Shown: piece by piece, positions 26,950-36,797 of the stretch | Layout: the number at the start of each line of letters is the position of its first letter | Numbering within the stretch: position 1 is the stretch's first letter | Assembly (NCBI GenBank): GCA_028285105.1 | Contig: JANQQE010000032.1 | Span: 1-64,000 of the forward strand | Direction: 5' to 3' | DNA from: Alphaproteobacteria bacterium | Lineage (GTDB): Bacteria > Planctomycetota > Phycisphaerae > UBA1845 | DNA: 64,000 nucleotides | Notes under the pieces: generated by a model | The model's input: the letters and a program-made list of their open reading frames with translations, nothing else | Databases searched by the model: none | Told to the model about the DNA's origin: nothing | Position numbers and translations under genes: made by a program

Positions 26950-27453
26950 TTACTTGTCCGTCATAAGCGAAACGACGTGCCCGAGTTCAGGAACGATCAA
27001 CTTGTCCATCGCAAGCTCAACCGCTTTCGGCGATCCGGGCATCAAGAAGACTGCCGTCTTATTCACCACACCTGCCACCGCACGCGACAACATCGCAGCC
27101 GCTCCCACCTGATCGTAGCTGAGCATGCGGAACAATTCTCCAAAACCGTCGAGGCGTTTTTCCAGGAGATGCTCGACGGCTTCGACGGTGGTGTCGCGAC
27201 TGGCAATACCCGTACCGCCCGATAACAAAACCGCGTGACACTCCGCATCGTTTGCGTTCGTTCGAACCAATTCGGCGATGTTGCGGGGTTCGTCTTTGAG
27301 AATGGCGTAACTGAGTATGCGATGACCGGCTGCTTCCAACCTTGACGCGATCAACTGCCCACCGGTGTCCGTTTCTTTCGTGCGCGTATCGCTGACGGTG
27401 ACGATCGCACAGTTGGCGGTAGATTGTTCCTTGTGATGTTGCGGAGCAGGCAT
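26950..27453 (-). CDS. moaB: Molybdenum cofactor biosynthesis protein B
   Basis: Predicted protein of 167 aa. It carries the MogA/MoaB fold motifs AIVTVSDTRTKETDTGGQLI, LLSGGTGIASRDTTVEAVE and VFLMPGSPKAVELAMDKLI. The length and single-domain form match MoaB/Mog enzymes, which adenylylate molybdopterin before molybdenum insertion. ATG 27453 follows GGGAG; an ATG 5 codons upstream overlaps that site and is not used. It lies between the release-factor-like gene and pheA, on the same strand. Confidence 0.93.
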   Translation of the reverse strand: MPAPQHHKEQSTANCAIVTVSDTRTKETDTGGQLIASRLEAAGHRILSYAILKDEPRNIAELVRTNANDAECHAVLLSGGTGIASRDTTVEAVEHLLEKRLDGFGELFRMLSYDQVGAAAMLSRAVAGVVNKTAVFLMPGSPKAVELAMDKLIVPELGHVVSLMTDK

Positions 27454-27485
27454 CGCAACTCCCTTCACATGTTCTTTGAATCTGC

Positions 27486-28043
27486 TTACTTCAGGCTACT
27501 CAGGCCTTTATCTTTGCGCAATTCGTTGACCCTTCGCCAGACGGCTGGGTCGTTGCGCAACACCGCGCTGAAATTCGCGGTACTCAGCCCAAGTTTCTGT
27601 GCGGTTGTGGACAACTGCATATTGCAAGCGAATAACAAATCCAGCACTTCCCAGATGACTTCAAAGTATCGTTGGTCGCGCTTACCAATGGCAAACTTGC
27701 CCGACTTACCGATGCACGACCGCAGCATGTCACTCGGTGCGTACGTCTCAACTTCAACATGGCGGCGCACTTTCAGAGCAATCGCCAAGCGCAAACGCTT
27801 GAGCGCCTTCGCCTTGTTCTCATGCTGCGAACGACTCTCCACCGCATTCGCAGACATGCCCGTCGGTTCATGCCGCAATCGAATCGCCGACGCCGTTTTG
27901 TTTCGCTTCTGACCGCCAGGACCGCTCGCCCGATAGGTATCCACCTGGCATTGCGCAAGAAGTTCCTGATCGTCAAGCGAAACAAAACATACAGTGTCGA
28001 TGGGCAAGTTCGCTGACGCTGCATTGTTCGGTTCGTTCAACAA
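27486..28043 (-). CDS. Peptide chain release factor-like protein (GGQ domain)
   Basis: Predicted protein of 185 aa. The sequence [15 protein letters not shown] (about residues 38-52) is a GGQ peptidyl-tRNA hydrolysis motif. Class I release factors usually read GGQHVNK, so this is a variant. Its place near the N-terminus recalls ArfB/YaeJ or RF-like rescue proteins. Residues about 120-180 include [19 protein letters not shown], a helix-turn-helix-like segment not found in ArfB. No codon recognition domain is present, which suggests ribosome rescue rather than stop-codon termination. The start is TTG at 28043 by default; no better start with a ribosome binding site was found. Confidence 0.82.
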   Translation of the reverse strand: MLNEPNNAASANLPIDTVCFVSLDDQELLAQCQVDTYRASGPGGQKRNKTASAIRLRHEPTGMSANAVESRSQHENKAKALKRLRLAIALKVRRHVEVETYAPSDMLRSCIGKSGKFAIGKRDQRYFEVIWEVLDLLFACNMQLSTTAQKLGLSTANFSAVLRNDPAVWRRVNELRKDKGLSSLK

Positions 28044-28305
28044 GTAAATGACTCTGCCAAAAAGAGAATTCTGCCAACAAAAGGTCCATGCTCGTGTTTG
28101 GTTAAATCAAAAACGTCGAATCAATATCGGTAGTGCAGCGGTGCGGACAAGCGTTCGCACACCCACCGCCCATCGATTATTGGACACCCATTCTTATTTG
28201 CACATGTATCGTACTGTCACAAGTGACTTTCCAACCAAACCGATAAATCCTTGAGAATGGTTCGCAAACACTCCGGCGCTTTATGCCGGGTTGGAGACGA
28301 CTGCG

Positions 28306-30084
28306 ATGATATTTCATCCACGTTGGATCGTAGTAACAGCACTGACCGTGTCCACCATTATAGCGGGTTGCACGAACCCGGGCGCTGGTACGGGTAATGG
28401 TAATGGCGGAAACACCACAGGCGGTAACGACGGAACCCCCACACCGTCGAACGACTCGTCCGGATTCTTCGTTGACGGCAGCAACAATGTCGATGGCGAA
28501 GGCCCGCGCCAACCGAGCGAAGCCGACGAGAACGGTGAAGAGACGCAAAGCCACTTCCGCGGAATTCAGGTTGACCCGCGCTTTGAAGATACGGCTGGCG
28601 CGAAGTTCGTCACCCATGCCGACCTCAATGGCGACGGTATGGTGGACATCATCACCGGTCACAACCAGTCGCAGCCGGTTCAGCTTCATTTGCAAGGGCG
28701 CAACGAAGATGGCAACGTTGTGTTCGATACGGTGACCATCGGCGGTACGCTTCCGATCGGTACGATGGCTGGCGTGGAAGTTGCAGATATCGATCAGGAC
28801 GGCGCGCTTGATGTCGTCGTGTTGGTCAAGAGCAACGGCACGATCGCGTTTTGTCTCGATGGTGAACCCAACGACGACAACTTCACCGGACTCATCGCGA
28901 TTCTGTTTTCGCCGGGTCCGGCTGGCGACATCACCGATGGCGATCAGTGGGAACAGGTCATCATTCAGGACTCGCACAGTTCATTCAACAATCGTTGGGG
29001 CAAGCCGCAAGATCAACTCCGTGCCATCGATTTCCCTGAAGAAGGTGGTTACACCAGCCTCGCAGTCGGCGAGATCGACGGCGTTAACGGTCCCGACATC
29101 GTCGTGACTTCGAACGTTCCGATCATTCCGTGCGGAACGGGATTGAACACGGTTGAGTTGTGGCTGAATCCCGGAGCCAATGCACGCAACGGCGACTCGC
29201 AGAACATCACGTCGAACGCGATCCCGACGTTGAACGCTCCCGCAACGTTTTGGTATCCGATCTGGCTGGACGTCAACGCCCCTCAAATTCGCGACTGCGG
29301 TATCTATGACGTGGACGGTGACGGTGACCTCGACGTGATCGCCGCGCATTCGAACACCGCAACGCAGAACGTCCGTTGGTACCGCAACCCGCTCAATGAG
29401 CAGGGACTTAACGCCTTCCTTGCTGGTTCATTCCAAAATGACAACAAGGCACTGTTCACGTCAACGTGGGAGCAGCGGCCCATCGGGACGGTCGATGGCG
29501 ATGTCGGCAACATGGTCATCGGCGACATGGACAACGACGGGTTTGAAGACGTCCTCGTCCGAACTTTTGGGCAAGGCGTATCGATGTGGTTCCGCCGGCC
29601 GACGCTCGATACTGATGTCGATCCGACGTTCCCGCCCGACAATCCGGACAACAACCCGGGCGACAACACGCCCGTACCCGACCGCTTCAACTTCCCGTGG
29701 CAGGTGTACGTACTCGACGACTTCTCGCCGTTTCGACCGGTCGGATTGGCCATCGGCGATCTGACCAACGACGGTGCGAACGATGCGGTCGTCAGCGTCG
29801 GCGGGGCGTTGTACTGGTTCGATTCGACCGTCGGCACGAGCGTGTTCGACGAATGGGGTCGCGATTTCGTCCTCGACGATACCAAAGAAAACGGCTCCAC
29901 CGACGATCCGACCGACATCGACTTTGTCGACAACGGTACGCTCATCAACAACATGATCGTTGTGGATGTCGATGGCGACGGTGTCAACGATGTGGTGGCG
30001 ACGTTCGATCGCCGCGTCGATAGCGGCCTTGCCGACGACTCTGTCGTTTGGTTTAGAAATACGCTGTTTGAAGAAAACGAATAG
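28306..30084 (+). CDS. VCBS/FG-GAP repeat lipoprotein
   Basis: Predicted protein of 592 aa. GGAG lies before the ATG. A signal sequence ends in STIIAGC, a good lipobox. A Gly/Asn/Thr-rich linker follows and then repeated calcium-loop motifs: DLNGDGMVDI, DIDQDGALDV, DVDGDGDLDV, DMDNDGFEDV and DVDGDGVNDV, spaced as in a seven-bladed FG-GAP/VCBS beta-propeller. It is probably displayed on the outer membrane or cell surface, where such propellers bind polymers or other proteins. The next gene is a clear paralogue in the same orientation. Confidence 0.9.
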   Translation: MIFHPRWIVVTALTVSTIIAGCTNPGAGTGNGNGGNTTGGNDGTPTPSNDSSGFFVDGSNNVDGEGPRQPSEADENGEETQSHFRGIQVDPRFEDTAGAKFVTHADLNGDGMVDIITGHNQSQPVQLHLQGRNEDGNVVFDTVTIGGTLPIGTMAGVEVADIDQDGALDVVVLVKSNGTIAFCLDGEPNDDNFTGLIAILFSPGPAGDITDGDQWEQVIIQDSHSSFNNRWGKPQDQLRAIDFPEEGGYTSLAVGEIDGVNGPDIVVTSNVPIIPCGTGLNTVELWLNPGANARNGDSQNITSNAIPTLNAPATFWYPIWLDVNAPQIRDCGIYDVDGDGDLDVIAAHSNTATQNVRWYRNPLNEQGLNAFLAGSFQNDNKALFTSTWEQRPIGTVDGDVGNMVIGDMDNDGFEDVLVRTFGQGVSMWFRRPTLDTDVDPTFPPDNPDNNPGDNTPVPDRFNFPWQVYVLDDFSPFRPVGLAIGDLTNDGANDAVVSVGGALYWFDSTVGTSVFDEWGRDFVLDDTKENGSTDDPTDIDFVDNGTLINNMIVVDVDGDGVNDVVATFDRRVDSGLADDSVVWFRNTLFEENE

Positions 30085-30174
30085 TCAATCGCCCTACTGG
30101 GTCTCAGAAGGATCTTGGTCACATAGGATCTTACGCAGCATCGCTTGATACACAGAGCGTGGAGGCTACCTCGG

Positions 30175-31761
30175 ATGAAGTGCAAGATAGAACAAATGTT
30201 CGCAATCTCGATCTTGGCGGTCATGGCTACCGTTGGTTGCCAGACCGGAACCGGTACCGGTAACGGCGGATCGACGGGTTCGAGTGGCGACTTTTTGGAT
30301 TCGGGTCAGACGCAGAGTTTCTTCCGCGCCATTCAGGTTGACCCGCAGGCCGAAGACACGGCTGGTCCGCAGTTTGTGGCCCACGGTGACTTCAACAATG
30401 ATGGTCGGATCGATCTGGTCAGCGCCTGGAACGAGTCACAACCGATTCAGGTTCACATCCAGCAGGAACCGGATATCTTCGGCAGCATCTTCTTCGCCAC
30501 AGTGCCACTCGGTGGCACGACGCCGATCGCGTACACGTCAGACTTGAAGGTGGCTGACATGGACCAGGACGGTTTCGACGATGTGGTCGTACTGGTCAAA
30601 GACACCGGGCTCGTTCCGCAATGCGATCTGTCGCGTGAAGATTGCGACGTTACCGAAAACGGCGGATTCCTCGAAGACGCCTTGCAAGGTGCAATCGTGA
30701 TCTTCTTCAATCCGCAAGACCCGACGGGCACGCCATGGTTGGGTGTGACCTTACCGCAGTCGGTACTCGCAGGTACGTCGGAAGGCGAACTGCCCGAAAC
30801 CGGCGGATACACGTCGCTCGACATCGGCGACATCGACAACATCAACGGTCCTGACATCGTCGTCGCGCTGAACAGCCCGGAAGGCGATCCAGCCGAAGAA
30901 CCCGAAACCAACCGCGTTGACGTTTATCCGAACACCGGCGGCGCAACCGCACGCAACCCGGAAAACTGGGCACGCTACACCATTCATCAGGATCGCCCGC
31001 AGGTCAGCGACTGTCGCATTACCGATGTCGATGACGACGGCGACAACGATGTGGTCGTCACATTTCCCGACGCAAGGAATTCAAACATCCGCTGGCTGCC
31101 CAATCCGTTGAGTTTCGGGGCTGATGGCAACGTTCTCGAACTTTGGCCGCCACACGCTCCGATCGGGCAGATTGCAACCAATGCAAACGTGATCGAACTT
31201 GGCGATATTGATGGCGATGGCCGCGAAGATGTGATGGTGCGATCGTCGGCTGGCAAAGTCATTCAGTGGTTCCGCCGACCGGAATCGCCATCGGCAACGT
31301 TCATCCGAAGTCCGTGGCAGGTGTTCACCGTCGCCGAATTCGCCGAGCGCGCCCCCGGTGCAATTGCCCTGGGCGACTTGACCGGAAACGGACAACTCGA
31401 TGCAGCCATAGCGGCTGAAGGGGCCGTGGCATGGTTCACGCCATTTAGCAGTACCGATCCAAACAGCACGTTCGAACTCTGGCGTGAAAACCTGATCATC
31501 GATGACGGTCCCCCGCCAGACCAACAGACCAGCGACCCGCAAGCCGATCCAACCACCACGGTCGATCCCGCCACGGGTCAAACCGTAGTCACCGATCCCA
31601 ACGCCAATCCGCAAGCCACAGGCGGCACGCTGGTCAACACCATGCTAATCGTCGACGTAGACGGTGACGGCCGCAACGACATCGTAGGAACCCTTGACCG
31701 CAACGCCCTGAGCGGCTTATCCAACGACGCCCTGGTCCTGTTCCTGAACACCGGTTTCTAA
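30175..31761 (+). CDS. VCBS/FG-GAP repeat lipoprotein, tandem paralogue
   Basis: Predicted protein of 528 aa with GGAGG upstream of the ATG and a lipobox MATVGC. It shares the opening block IQVDP..EDTAG..FV.H.D.N.DG with the protein encoded upstream and the same series of DxDxDGxxD loops (DMDQDGFDDV, DVDDDGDNDV, DIDGDGREDV, DVDGDGRNDI). A Pro/Thr/Asp-rich linker lies before the last loop. The C-terminal 48 codons recur as a broken copy beside the retron at 7002-7146. It is followed by a terminator and is 90 bases from the first paralogue. Confidence 0.9.
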   Translation: MKCKIEQMFAISILAVMATVGCQTGTGTGNGGSTGSSGDFLDSGQTQSFFRAIQVDPQAEDTAGPQFVAHGDFNNDGRIDLVSAWNESQPIQVHIQQEPDIFGSIFFATVPLGGTTPIAYTSDLKVADMDQDGFDDVVVLVKDTGLVPQCDLSREDCDVTENGGFLEDALQGAIVIFFNPQDPTGTPWLGVTLPQSVLAGTSEGELPETGGYTSLDIGDIDNINGPDIVVALNSPEGDPAEEPETNRVDVYPNTGGATARNPENWARYTIHQDRPQVSDCRITDVDDDGDNDVVVTFPDARNSNIRWLPNPLSFGADGNVLELWPPHAPIGQIATNANVIELGDIDGDGREDVMVRSSAGKVIQWFRRPESPSATFIRSPWQVFTVAEFAERAPGAIALGDLTGNGQLDAAIAAEGAVAWFTPFSSTDPNSTFELWRENLIIDDGPPPDQQTSDPQADPTTTVDPATGQTVVTDPNANPQATGGTLVNTMLIVDVDGDGRNDIVGTLDRNALSGLSNDALVLFLNTGF

Positions 31762-31788
31762 CAAAGCAAAAAATCAATAAAACAACCA

Positions 31789-31834
31789 AAGCCCTCGAAC
31801 AGTAAGATTCAAATATTCGTTCGGGGGCTTTTTA
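31789..31834 (+). terminator. Terminator after the VCBS lipoprotein pair
   Basis: AAGCCCTCGAAC pairs with GTTCGGGGGCTT around an 18-base loop and is followed by a T tract. Its downstream arm is nearly the same as that at 6931-6972. Confidence 0.8.
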
Positions 31835-32125
31835 TCAGTTGATCGGGCGGGACCAGCAAATCCTTCTATTGTGATTCAGATCCCGATTTGGTTTGCATGT
31901 TGCACTTTGAGTCTGTTGCCGCGTTGGGTCGCTCATACCATTCAGATTCTGTCGTGGTTGCATGCTTCGCAGTAAACTTCTGCGATCCCATCGTTCAATT
32001 CCGCAGAAGATCGCGTTGGACTCGCGTCATTTACGTAGACTTGGCAAAGGTGGTTTGCGGCTATAGCATTCGCAGTTCAGTTCGGGGTAATCGTACTCTA
32101 AACTGCTTTGTGCGGAGGCTTTGGC
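31835..32125. other. Intergenic region before the EIIA/bicarbonate transporter gene
   Basis: No gene or RNA is supported. GCGGAGG at 32111-32117 is the ribosome binding site that decides the TTG start of the next gene. The promoter was not identified. Confidence 0.5.
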
Positions 32126-34183
32126 TTGGATCTGCTTCAACAAAACATCGCTCAGGATTCGTTTGTGTTGGGGCTTTCGGCTGCCAATTTCGACGATGTC
32201 CTTGAGCGGGCGGTCGATGTTGCGATTCGCAATGGCCGCATACCCGAATCCAAACGAACGGAAGTCGAAGACGCGCTGAAGAAGCGCGAGTCGTCGGCAT
32301 CGACGGCGATCGGTCGGGCTGTCGCCGTTCCGCATTCCTATATCGACACGCTTGAAGAACCCGTCATCGTTTTCCTTCGACTGGCCAAGCCACTGAACCT
32401 GGGTGCCCCCGACCGCATGCCGACGCGATTCGTGTTCGTGCTGCTCGGTCCGAAGGGTGCGGCAGAGGTTCACCTCGATACGCTGGCGACCATCGCCCGG
32501 TTGATGTCCGACGATGAATTCCGCTACGACATCGACAAAGCCGATGGCAAGGACGATTTGCTGCGGGCGTTTGAGGAGTTTCTGCATCGCACGACCGCGC
32601 CGGTCGAGCCAGAAGTCGAGGTCGATGAAGCATTGGCTTCGACCGGGCGACTGTTCGGTGGAATCGTCAACGATCTCAAGCGACGCCTGCCGAACTATGC
32701 GACTGATTTTCGCGATGGGCTGAACGCGCGGACGGTTTCGGCGATTGTGTTTTTGTTCTTCGCGTGCCTCGCGCCGGCGATCACGTTTGGTGGCATCATG
32801 GGCAAGGAGACGGGCGGGGCGATCGGCGTCGTCGAGATGCTGGTGGCGACGGCAGTCTGCGGGCTGCTCTATGCGTTTATCGCAGGGCACCCCTTAATTA
32901 TTCTCGGCGGGATCGGACCGCTTTTGATTTTCACGGCGATTCTGGCGCGCCTGTGCGCCGATCAAGAATTACCTTTTCTCCCGACGTATGCGTGGGTCGG
33001 CTTCTGGACGAGTTTGCTTCTTATCATATTGGCTGTCACCGATGCCAGCGCGCTGATGCGTTTCTTCACGCGTTTTACGGACGAGATTTTTGCGGCGCTG
33101 ATGGCGATGTTGTTTATTTACGAATCGCTTCGGGCGATCTTCGGAACGTTCAACGAGAGTTTTTCGGGCGACAATTCCGACCATGACGTGGCGTTCTTCT
33201 CGCTGATCCTCGCGCTGGGGACATTCTACATCGCGACAAACCTTTCGCGATTTCGAAGAAGCCGATACCTCCAACCCAAGATGCGCGAGTTTCTTGCTGA
33301 CTTCGGACCGGCGATTGCCTTGGCAACGATGGCCGCCGTCGCACTGTTCCTCCGCGATCAAATCCAACTACCGTCGCTGAACGCACCGGAAAAGTTCGGA
33401 ACGACCACAGGGCGATCCTGGATTGTCAATCCGTTTGAAGGACCGATGTGGAGTTGGTTCGCGGCGATCGGTCCGGCGATTCTGGCGACGGTGCTGATCT
33501 TCCTGTCGCACAACATCACTGGCAGGTTGCTGAACAACCCCGACAATAAGTTGCAGCGTGGAGCCGCGTATCACTGGGACCTTGCGGTGGTCGGCATCCT
33601 TGTCGCGGTGTGTTCGATTTTCGGTTGGCCCTGGTTGGTGGCTGCGACCGTTCGCTCGCTGGCCCATCTTCGATCGTTGGCAACAACGGAGGAGGTGGTT
33701 TCGTCGGGTGGCGATCGTCAGGAGCGGGTGCTGCATGTGAATGAGAATCGCATCACCGGATTGGTGGTGCATTTCTTGATCGGGATGTCGCTGCTGCTAT
33801 TGCCCGTGTTGAAGATGATCCCGATGGCAGTGCTGTATGGCGTGTTTCTGTTCATGGGCGTGGTGTCGCTGGCCGGCAATCAGTTTTTTGAGCGGTTGAC
33901 GCTGTTGTTCATGGACTCATCGCTTTACCCGAAGATGCACTACGTTCGCCGAGTGCCCGTCAAGATCATGCATACCTACACCGGATTCCAAGCCGCCTGC
34001 CTCACCGTGCTTAGCGTCGTCAGCTTGATACCGATTCAAGGGTTGCGTTTGCTGTTCCCGCTCTTCATCGCGCTACTGGTCCCGCTGCGAAGCCTGGCCG
34101 GCAGATACTTCAAAGCCGAACACCTAGCCGCATTAGATGCCGACGAAACGCCGGCAGAAGAAGAAACGCACTGGGCGGGGTAG
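32126..34183 (+). CDS. PTS EIIA-like domain fused to bicarbonate/anion transporter
   Basis: Predicted protein of 685 aa with a TTG start placed 8 bases after GGAGG. Residues 1-155 are a PTS EIIA type-2 (fructose/nitrogen) fold with the phosphorylatable His70 in AVAVPHSYID. From about residue 195, some ten to twelve hydrophobic helices match the SLC4-type bicarbonate/anion exchanger core (ITFGGIMGKETGGAIGVVEM, PLLIFTAIL, YLQPKMREFLADFGPAIALA, VPVKIMHTYTGFQ). The likely role is inner-membrane transport of bicarbonate or another anion, gated by phosphorylation of the attached EIIA domain. No other PTS gene is nearby, so the phosphate donor is unknown. Confidence 0.85.
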   Translation: MDLLQQNIAQDSFVLGLSAANFDDVLERAVDVAIRNGRIPESKRTEVEDALKKRESSASTAIGRAVAVPHSYIDTLEEPVIVFLRLAKPLNLGAPDRMPTRFVFVLLGPKGAAEVHLDTLATIARLMSDDEFRYDIDKADGKDDLLRAFEEFLHRTTAPVEPEVEVDEALASTGRLFGGIVNDLKRRLPNYATDFRDGLNARTVSAIVFLFFACLAPAITFGGIMGKETGGAIGVVEMLVATAVCGLLYAFIAGHPLIILGGIGPLLIFTAILARLCADQELPFLPTYAWVGFWTSLLLIILAVTDASALMRFFTRFTDEIFAALMAMLFIYESLRAIFGTFNESFSGDNSDHDVAFFSLILALGTFYIATNLSRFRRSRYLQPKMREFLADFGPAIALATMAAVALFLRDQIQLPSLNAPEKFGTTTGRSWIVNPFEGPMWSWFAAIGPAILATVLIFLSHNITGRLLNNPDNKLQRGAAYHWDLAVVGILVAVCSIFGWPWLVAATVRSLAHLRSLATTEEVVSSGGDRQERVLHVNENRITGLVVHFLIGMSLLLLPVLKMIPMAVLYGVFLFMGVVSLAGNQFFERLTLLFMDSSLYPKMHYVRRVPVKIMHTYTGFQAACLTVLSVVSLIPIQGLRLLFPLFIALLVPLRSLAGRYFKAEHLAALDADETPAEEETHWAG

Positions 34184-34290
34184 TCTATTTGGTCGGGGTA
34201 TTTTTCGCGCGTCAATTCGATTGGCCCTCGCCATCCGGCATCGGTACGATCGATTAGCGGAAGGGTTATCTCCGTTCGGAATGGCCGCCA

Positions 34291-35181
34291 TTGAGATTTC
34301 AAACAGCACAACTGAATCGGCGAGTAACGCTTACGTTCATTGTGTCGGTTTGGATCTTCGTGCTGTTGATGTTCTTCGTCGATTCGAACATGGGCCTCGT
34401 CGCTTCGTTTCCTGTATTCCTTTTGGTTGCCTTGGGCGTTCGCTCTGGTTTGTTTGTCATCCAAAAGGTAAGCCGAACCAAACCCGGGCACTGTCAAAAT
34501 TGCGACTACAACCTTCACGGAAATGTCACCGGTGTGTGCCCCGAATGCGGCACGCCGATGGTTGTGGATCCAGACGCCGAACGTTGCGAAGCCAAGCCGC
34601 GGACGCGGTTGAATCTTGCACTGTTCATGTCGTTCGGTGTCGGTATCCTGACGTGGCTCACCTATGCCGGATTGATTGACCTGGGCCTACCCTTTGGCTA
34701 CTACGAGCAGTTGAATCGAGTGCAGTCGCGGTTGAAAGCGATTCCGGGTGTTCGGATCATCGGGACACGCTGCAACACGGACATGACGCTCGAGGATTTC
34801 ACGTTCGATCTCATTGTGGCCAATGAGCTTTTCGTTTCACTCTACTTCCACGAGCCGCCGTCGCTTAGTTGGCAGATGTTCGACAGTGTTGAGGGAATGG
34901 TCGTCTATGTGGAAAACAATCAACGATTTTCTGAGTCGTCGACTATGCCCATTCTTTGGTTCGCGTTTGGAGACAACGCACCGTTGGGCAATGAAATCGG
35001 AATCACAATCAAGAATGCAAATGATGCCTTAACGCATCTTGATGAGATCGTGCTGTTCATTCATGAAACTCCCGCTGAAGTCCTTATGAATACGTGGAGT
35101 CATCATGGTCAACCGAGATTTGGCCAAGTGCTGGAACTAAAAGTCGGAGGCGGAGTATTGGAATCCAAAATTGGATACTGA
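34291..35181 (+). CDS. Zinc-ribbon membrane protein of unknown function
   Basis: Predicted protein of 296 aa with a TTG start and no clear ribosome binding site. Two hydrophobic helices at the N-terminus (about 12-30 and 35-55) are followed by a zinc ribbon CQNCDYNLHGNVTGVCPECG at about 68-87. A third helix (LNLALFMSFGVGILTWLTYAGLIDLG) follows, then about 160 soluble residues. CxxC...CPECG ribbons of this form occur in many planctomycete membrane proteins. The function is unknown and the start is uncertain. Confidence 0.7.
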   Translation: MRFQTAQLNRRVTLTFIVSVWIFVLLMFFVDSNMGLVASFPVFLLVALGVRSGLFVIQKVSRTKPGHCQNCDYNLHGNVTGVCPECGTPMVVDPDAERCEAKPRTRLNLALFMSFGVGILTWLTYAGLIDLGLPFGYYEQLNRVQSRLKAIPGVRIIGTRCNTDMTLEDFTFDLIVANELFVSLYFHEPPSLSWQMFDSVEGMVVYVENNQRFSESSTMPILWFAFGDNAPLGNEIGITIKNANDALTHLDEIVLFIHETPAEVLMNTWSHHGQPRFGQVLELKVGGGVLESKIGY

Positions 35182-35354
35182 ATTGCAGTTGCTGGGGGAA
35201 TTTATTAAGAGCCTAATCTACCAAAATCGGCGAGTGCGTCATGGGACTAGGTGGACTTATCGTGGTCCGTTAAGCTAATGTATAGCCGATTCGGAGACGA
35301 ATTCGACGTTTGTTCTTGGTCTAGTGTCTCTATGGGTGTCGAAAGGTTTCTGTC

Positions 35355-36740
35355 ATGAAGTTGGCTCTGCGTTCACTAGTGGTTGTTTTGGTTTCCGCCA
35401 CGACGTTGTTGGCCGGCGAAGGGCCATTCGTTTCAAAATCGTTTGAGGATGCGTGCGCGACGGCGAAAAAAGAGGGCAAGTTGGTCTTCATTGATTTCTA
35501 TACGACGTGGTGCGGCCCGTGCAAGATCATGGACAAGACCACGTTTGCGGACAAGGAAGTGATCGATTGGCTCCGCAGCAACACGGTTGCGCTCAAGGTT
35601 GATGCGGAACGGGATGTGAAGCTGGCTGCGACGTATCGGATCGACTCTTATCCCACGCTGTTGTTCGCCAAGCCGGACGGTGAGGCGGCTGGGCAAATAC
35701 CGGGGGCTGTTCAGCCGGATGTATTCCTTGCCGAAGCGAAAGCCATCCGATCGGGCAAGTCGCCGATGGAGCGCGCCAAAGAGAAGCTCGAAGCGGCGGG
35801 CGAAAACGATCCGATGGTCAGAATGGAGTATGCTCGCGACTTGGTGCGAGCGGGGAAGTACGAGGAGGCATTGACGGAGTTTCTCTGGTGCTTCGATCAT
35901 GGAAACGAACACTCAATTGGATTCGGCGGAGTCAGGACTTCCTTTCTCCTTTCAGACATTGGTCGCCTTGGGCGCAAGCACCCGCCGGCTCTTGATGCGT
36001 TGCGCAAACGCCGCGATGCGGCCCAAGAACGCGTACTCAAAGAGGCGCCCAAGCAGGCGTTGCTCAGGAGCGTGCAGGGCTGCAGCAAAATGGATTTTCC
36101 GGCATTGGATGTTTCGTCGCTGAATAGAGAGCTTGGTGAAGATGACAAAACGCTTGAGCTCTACGACAAATTGCGCATTGAGCATCCTGACTGGCCGGCA
36201 GTCAAGCACTTGCGCCGGGCGGCATTTGACCTTCTCTTGAAAAAGAAACGCTATGCAGAAATTGCTGAATCCACCGATATTGAAGCGAAGATCAAGGAAA
36301 GGATCAAACGCGAAGAAGAAATGAGCAAGTACCTGCCAAAAGAACGGCTCGAAGAATTCAAAAAGATGGACCGCAGGTTCATGATTCAGGAGATCGCCAA
36401 GTATTACGAGGTTCTCATGGGCGTCGAAGACAAGGAAGCAGCCGCCCGGTTGGCCGACATGGCGCTGGCAATCGACGACAGCCAAGAGACGTACAGCTTG
36501 CTTGCTTGGCACGGCTATCTAAGCGGGAATGCCGTTCCTGCCAACGTGACGCAGGCCCAAAAGGCGTTTGAAATGAGCGATGAATCAAGCGCCGCGAATC
36601 TGAACACTCTAGTCCGAGTACTTGATGCGTTGGGTAAAAAGAATGAAGCCTGCGCATTGCTTCGGGCTAAGAAGCGTTTCTTCGTTAGCATGCAAGAGAG
36701 AGCTATACTCAAAAAGTGTCGCGACGATCTTGGTTGCTAG
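35355..36740 (+). CDS. Secreted thioredoxin-fold protein with helical repeat tail
   Basis: Predicted protein of 461 aa. A signal peptide (LALRSLVVVLVSATTLLAG) leads to a thioredoxin domain with active site TTWCGPCKIM (about residue 52) and the cis-Pro region SYPTLLF. The remaining 320 residues are helical and repeat-like (YEEALTEFLWCFDHG, ETYSLLAWHGYLSGNA), resembling TPR units. It probably acts in the periplasm in disulfide reduction or isomerisation, perhaps with a bound partner. AAAGG lies upstream of the ATG. Confidence 0.88.
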   Translation: MKLALRSLVVVLVSATTLLAGEGPFVSKSFEDACATAKKEGKLVFIDFYTTWCGPCKIMDKTTFADKEVIDWLRSNTVALKVDAERDVKLAATYRIDSYPTLLFAKPDGEAAGQIPGAVQPDVFLAEAKAIRSGKSPMERAKEKLEAAGENDPMVRMEYARDLVRAGKYEEALTEFLWCFDHGNEHSIGFGGVRTSFLLSDIGRLGRKHPPALDALRKRRDAAQERVLKEAPKQALLRSVQGCSKMDFPALDVSSLNRELGEDDKTLELYDKLRIEHPDWPAVKHLRRAAFDLLLKKKRYAEIAESTDIEAKIKERIKREEEMSKYLPKERLEEFKKMDRRFMIQEIAKYYEVLMGVEDKEAAARLADMALAIDDSQETYSLLAWHGYLSGNAVPANVTQAQKAFEMSDESSAANLNTLVRVLDALGKKNEACALLRAKKRFFVSMQERAILKKCRDDLGC

Positions 36741-36797
36741 CGGTTTGTTGAATCGATCAATTGTAACACCGGCCTCCTATGATTCGTGGGGTCGAAG

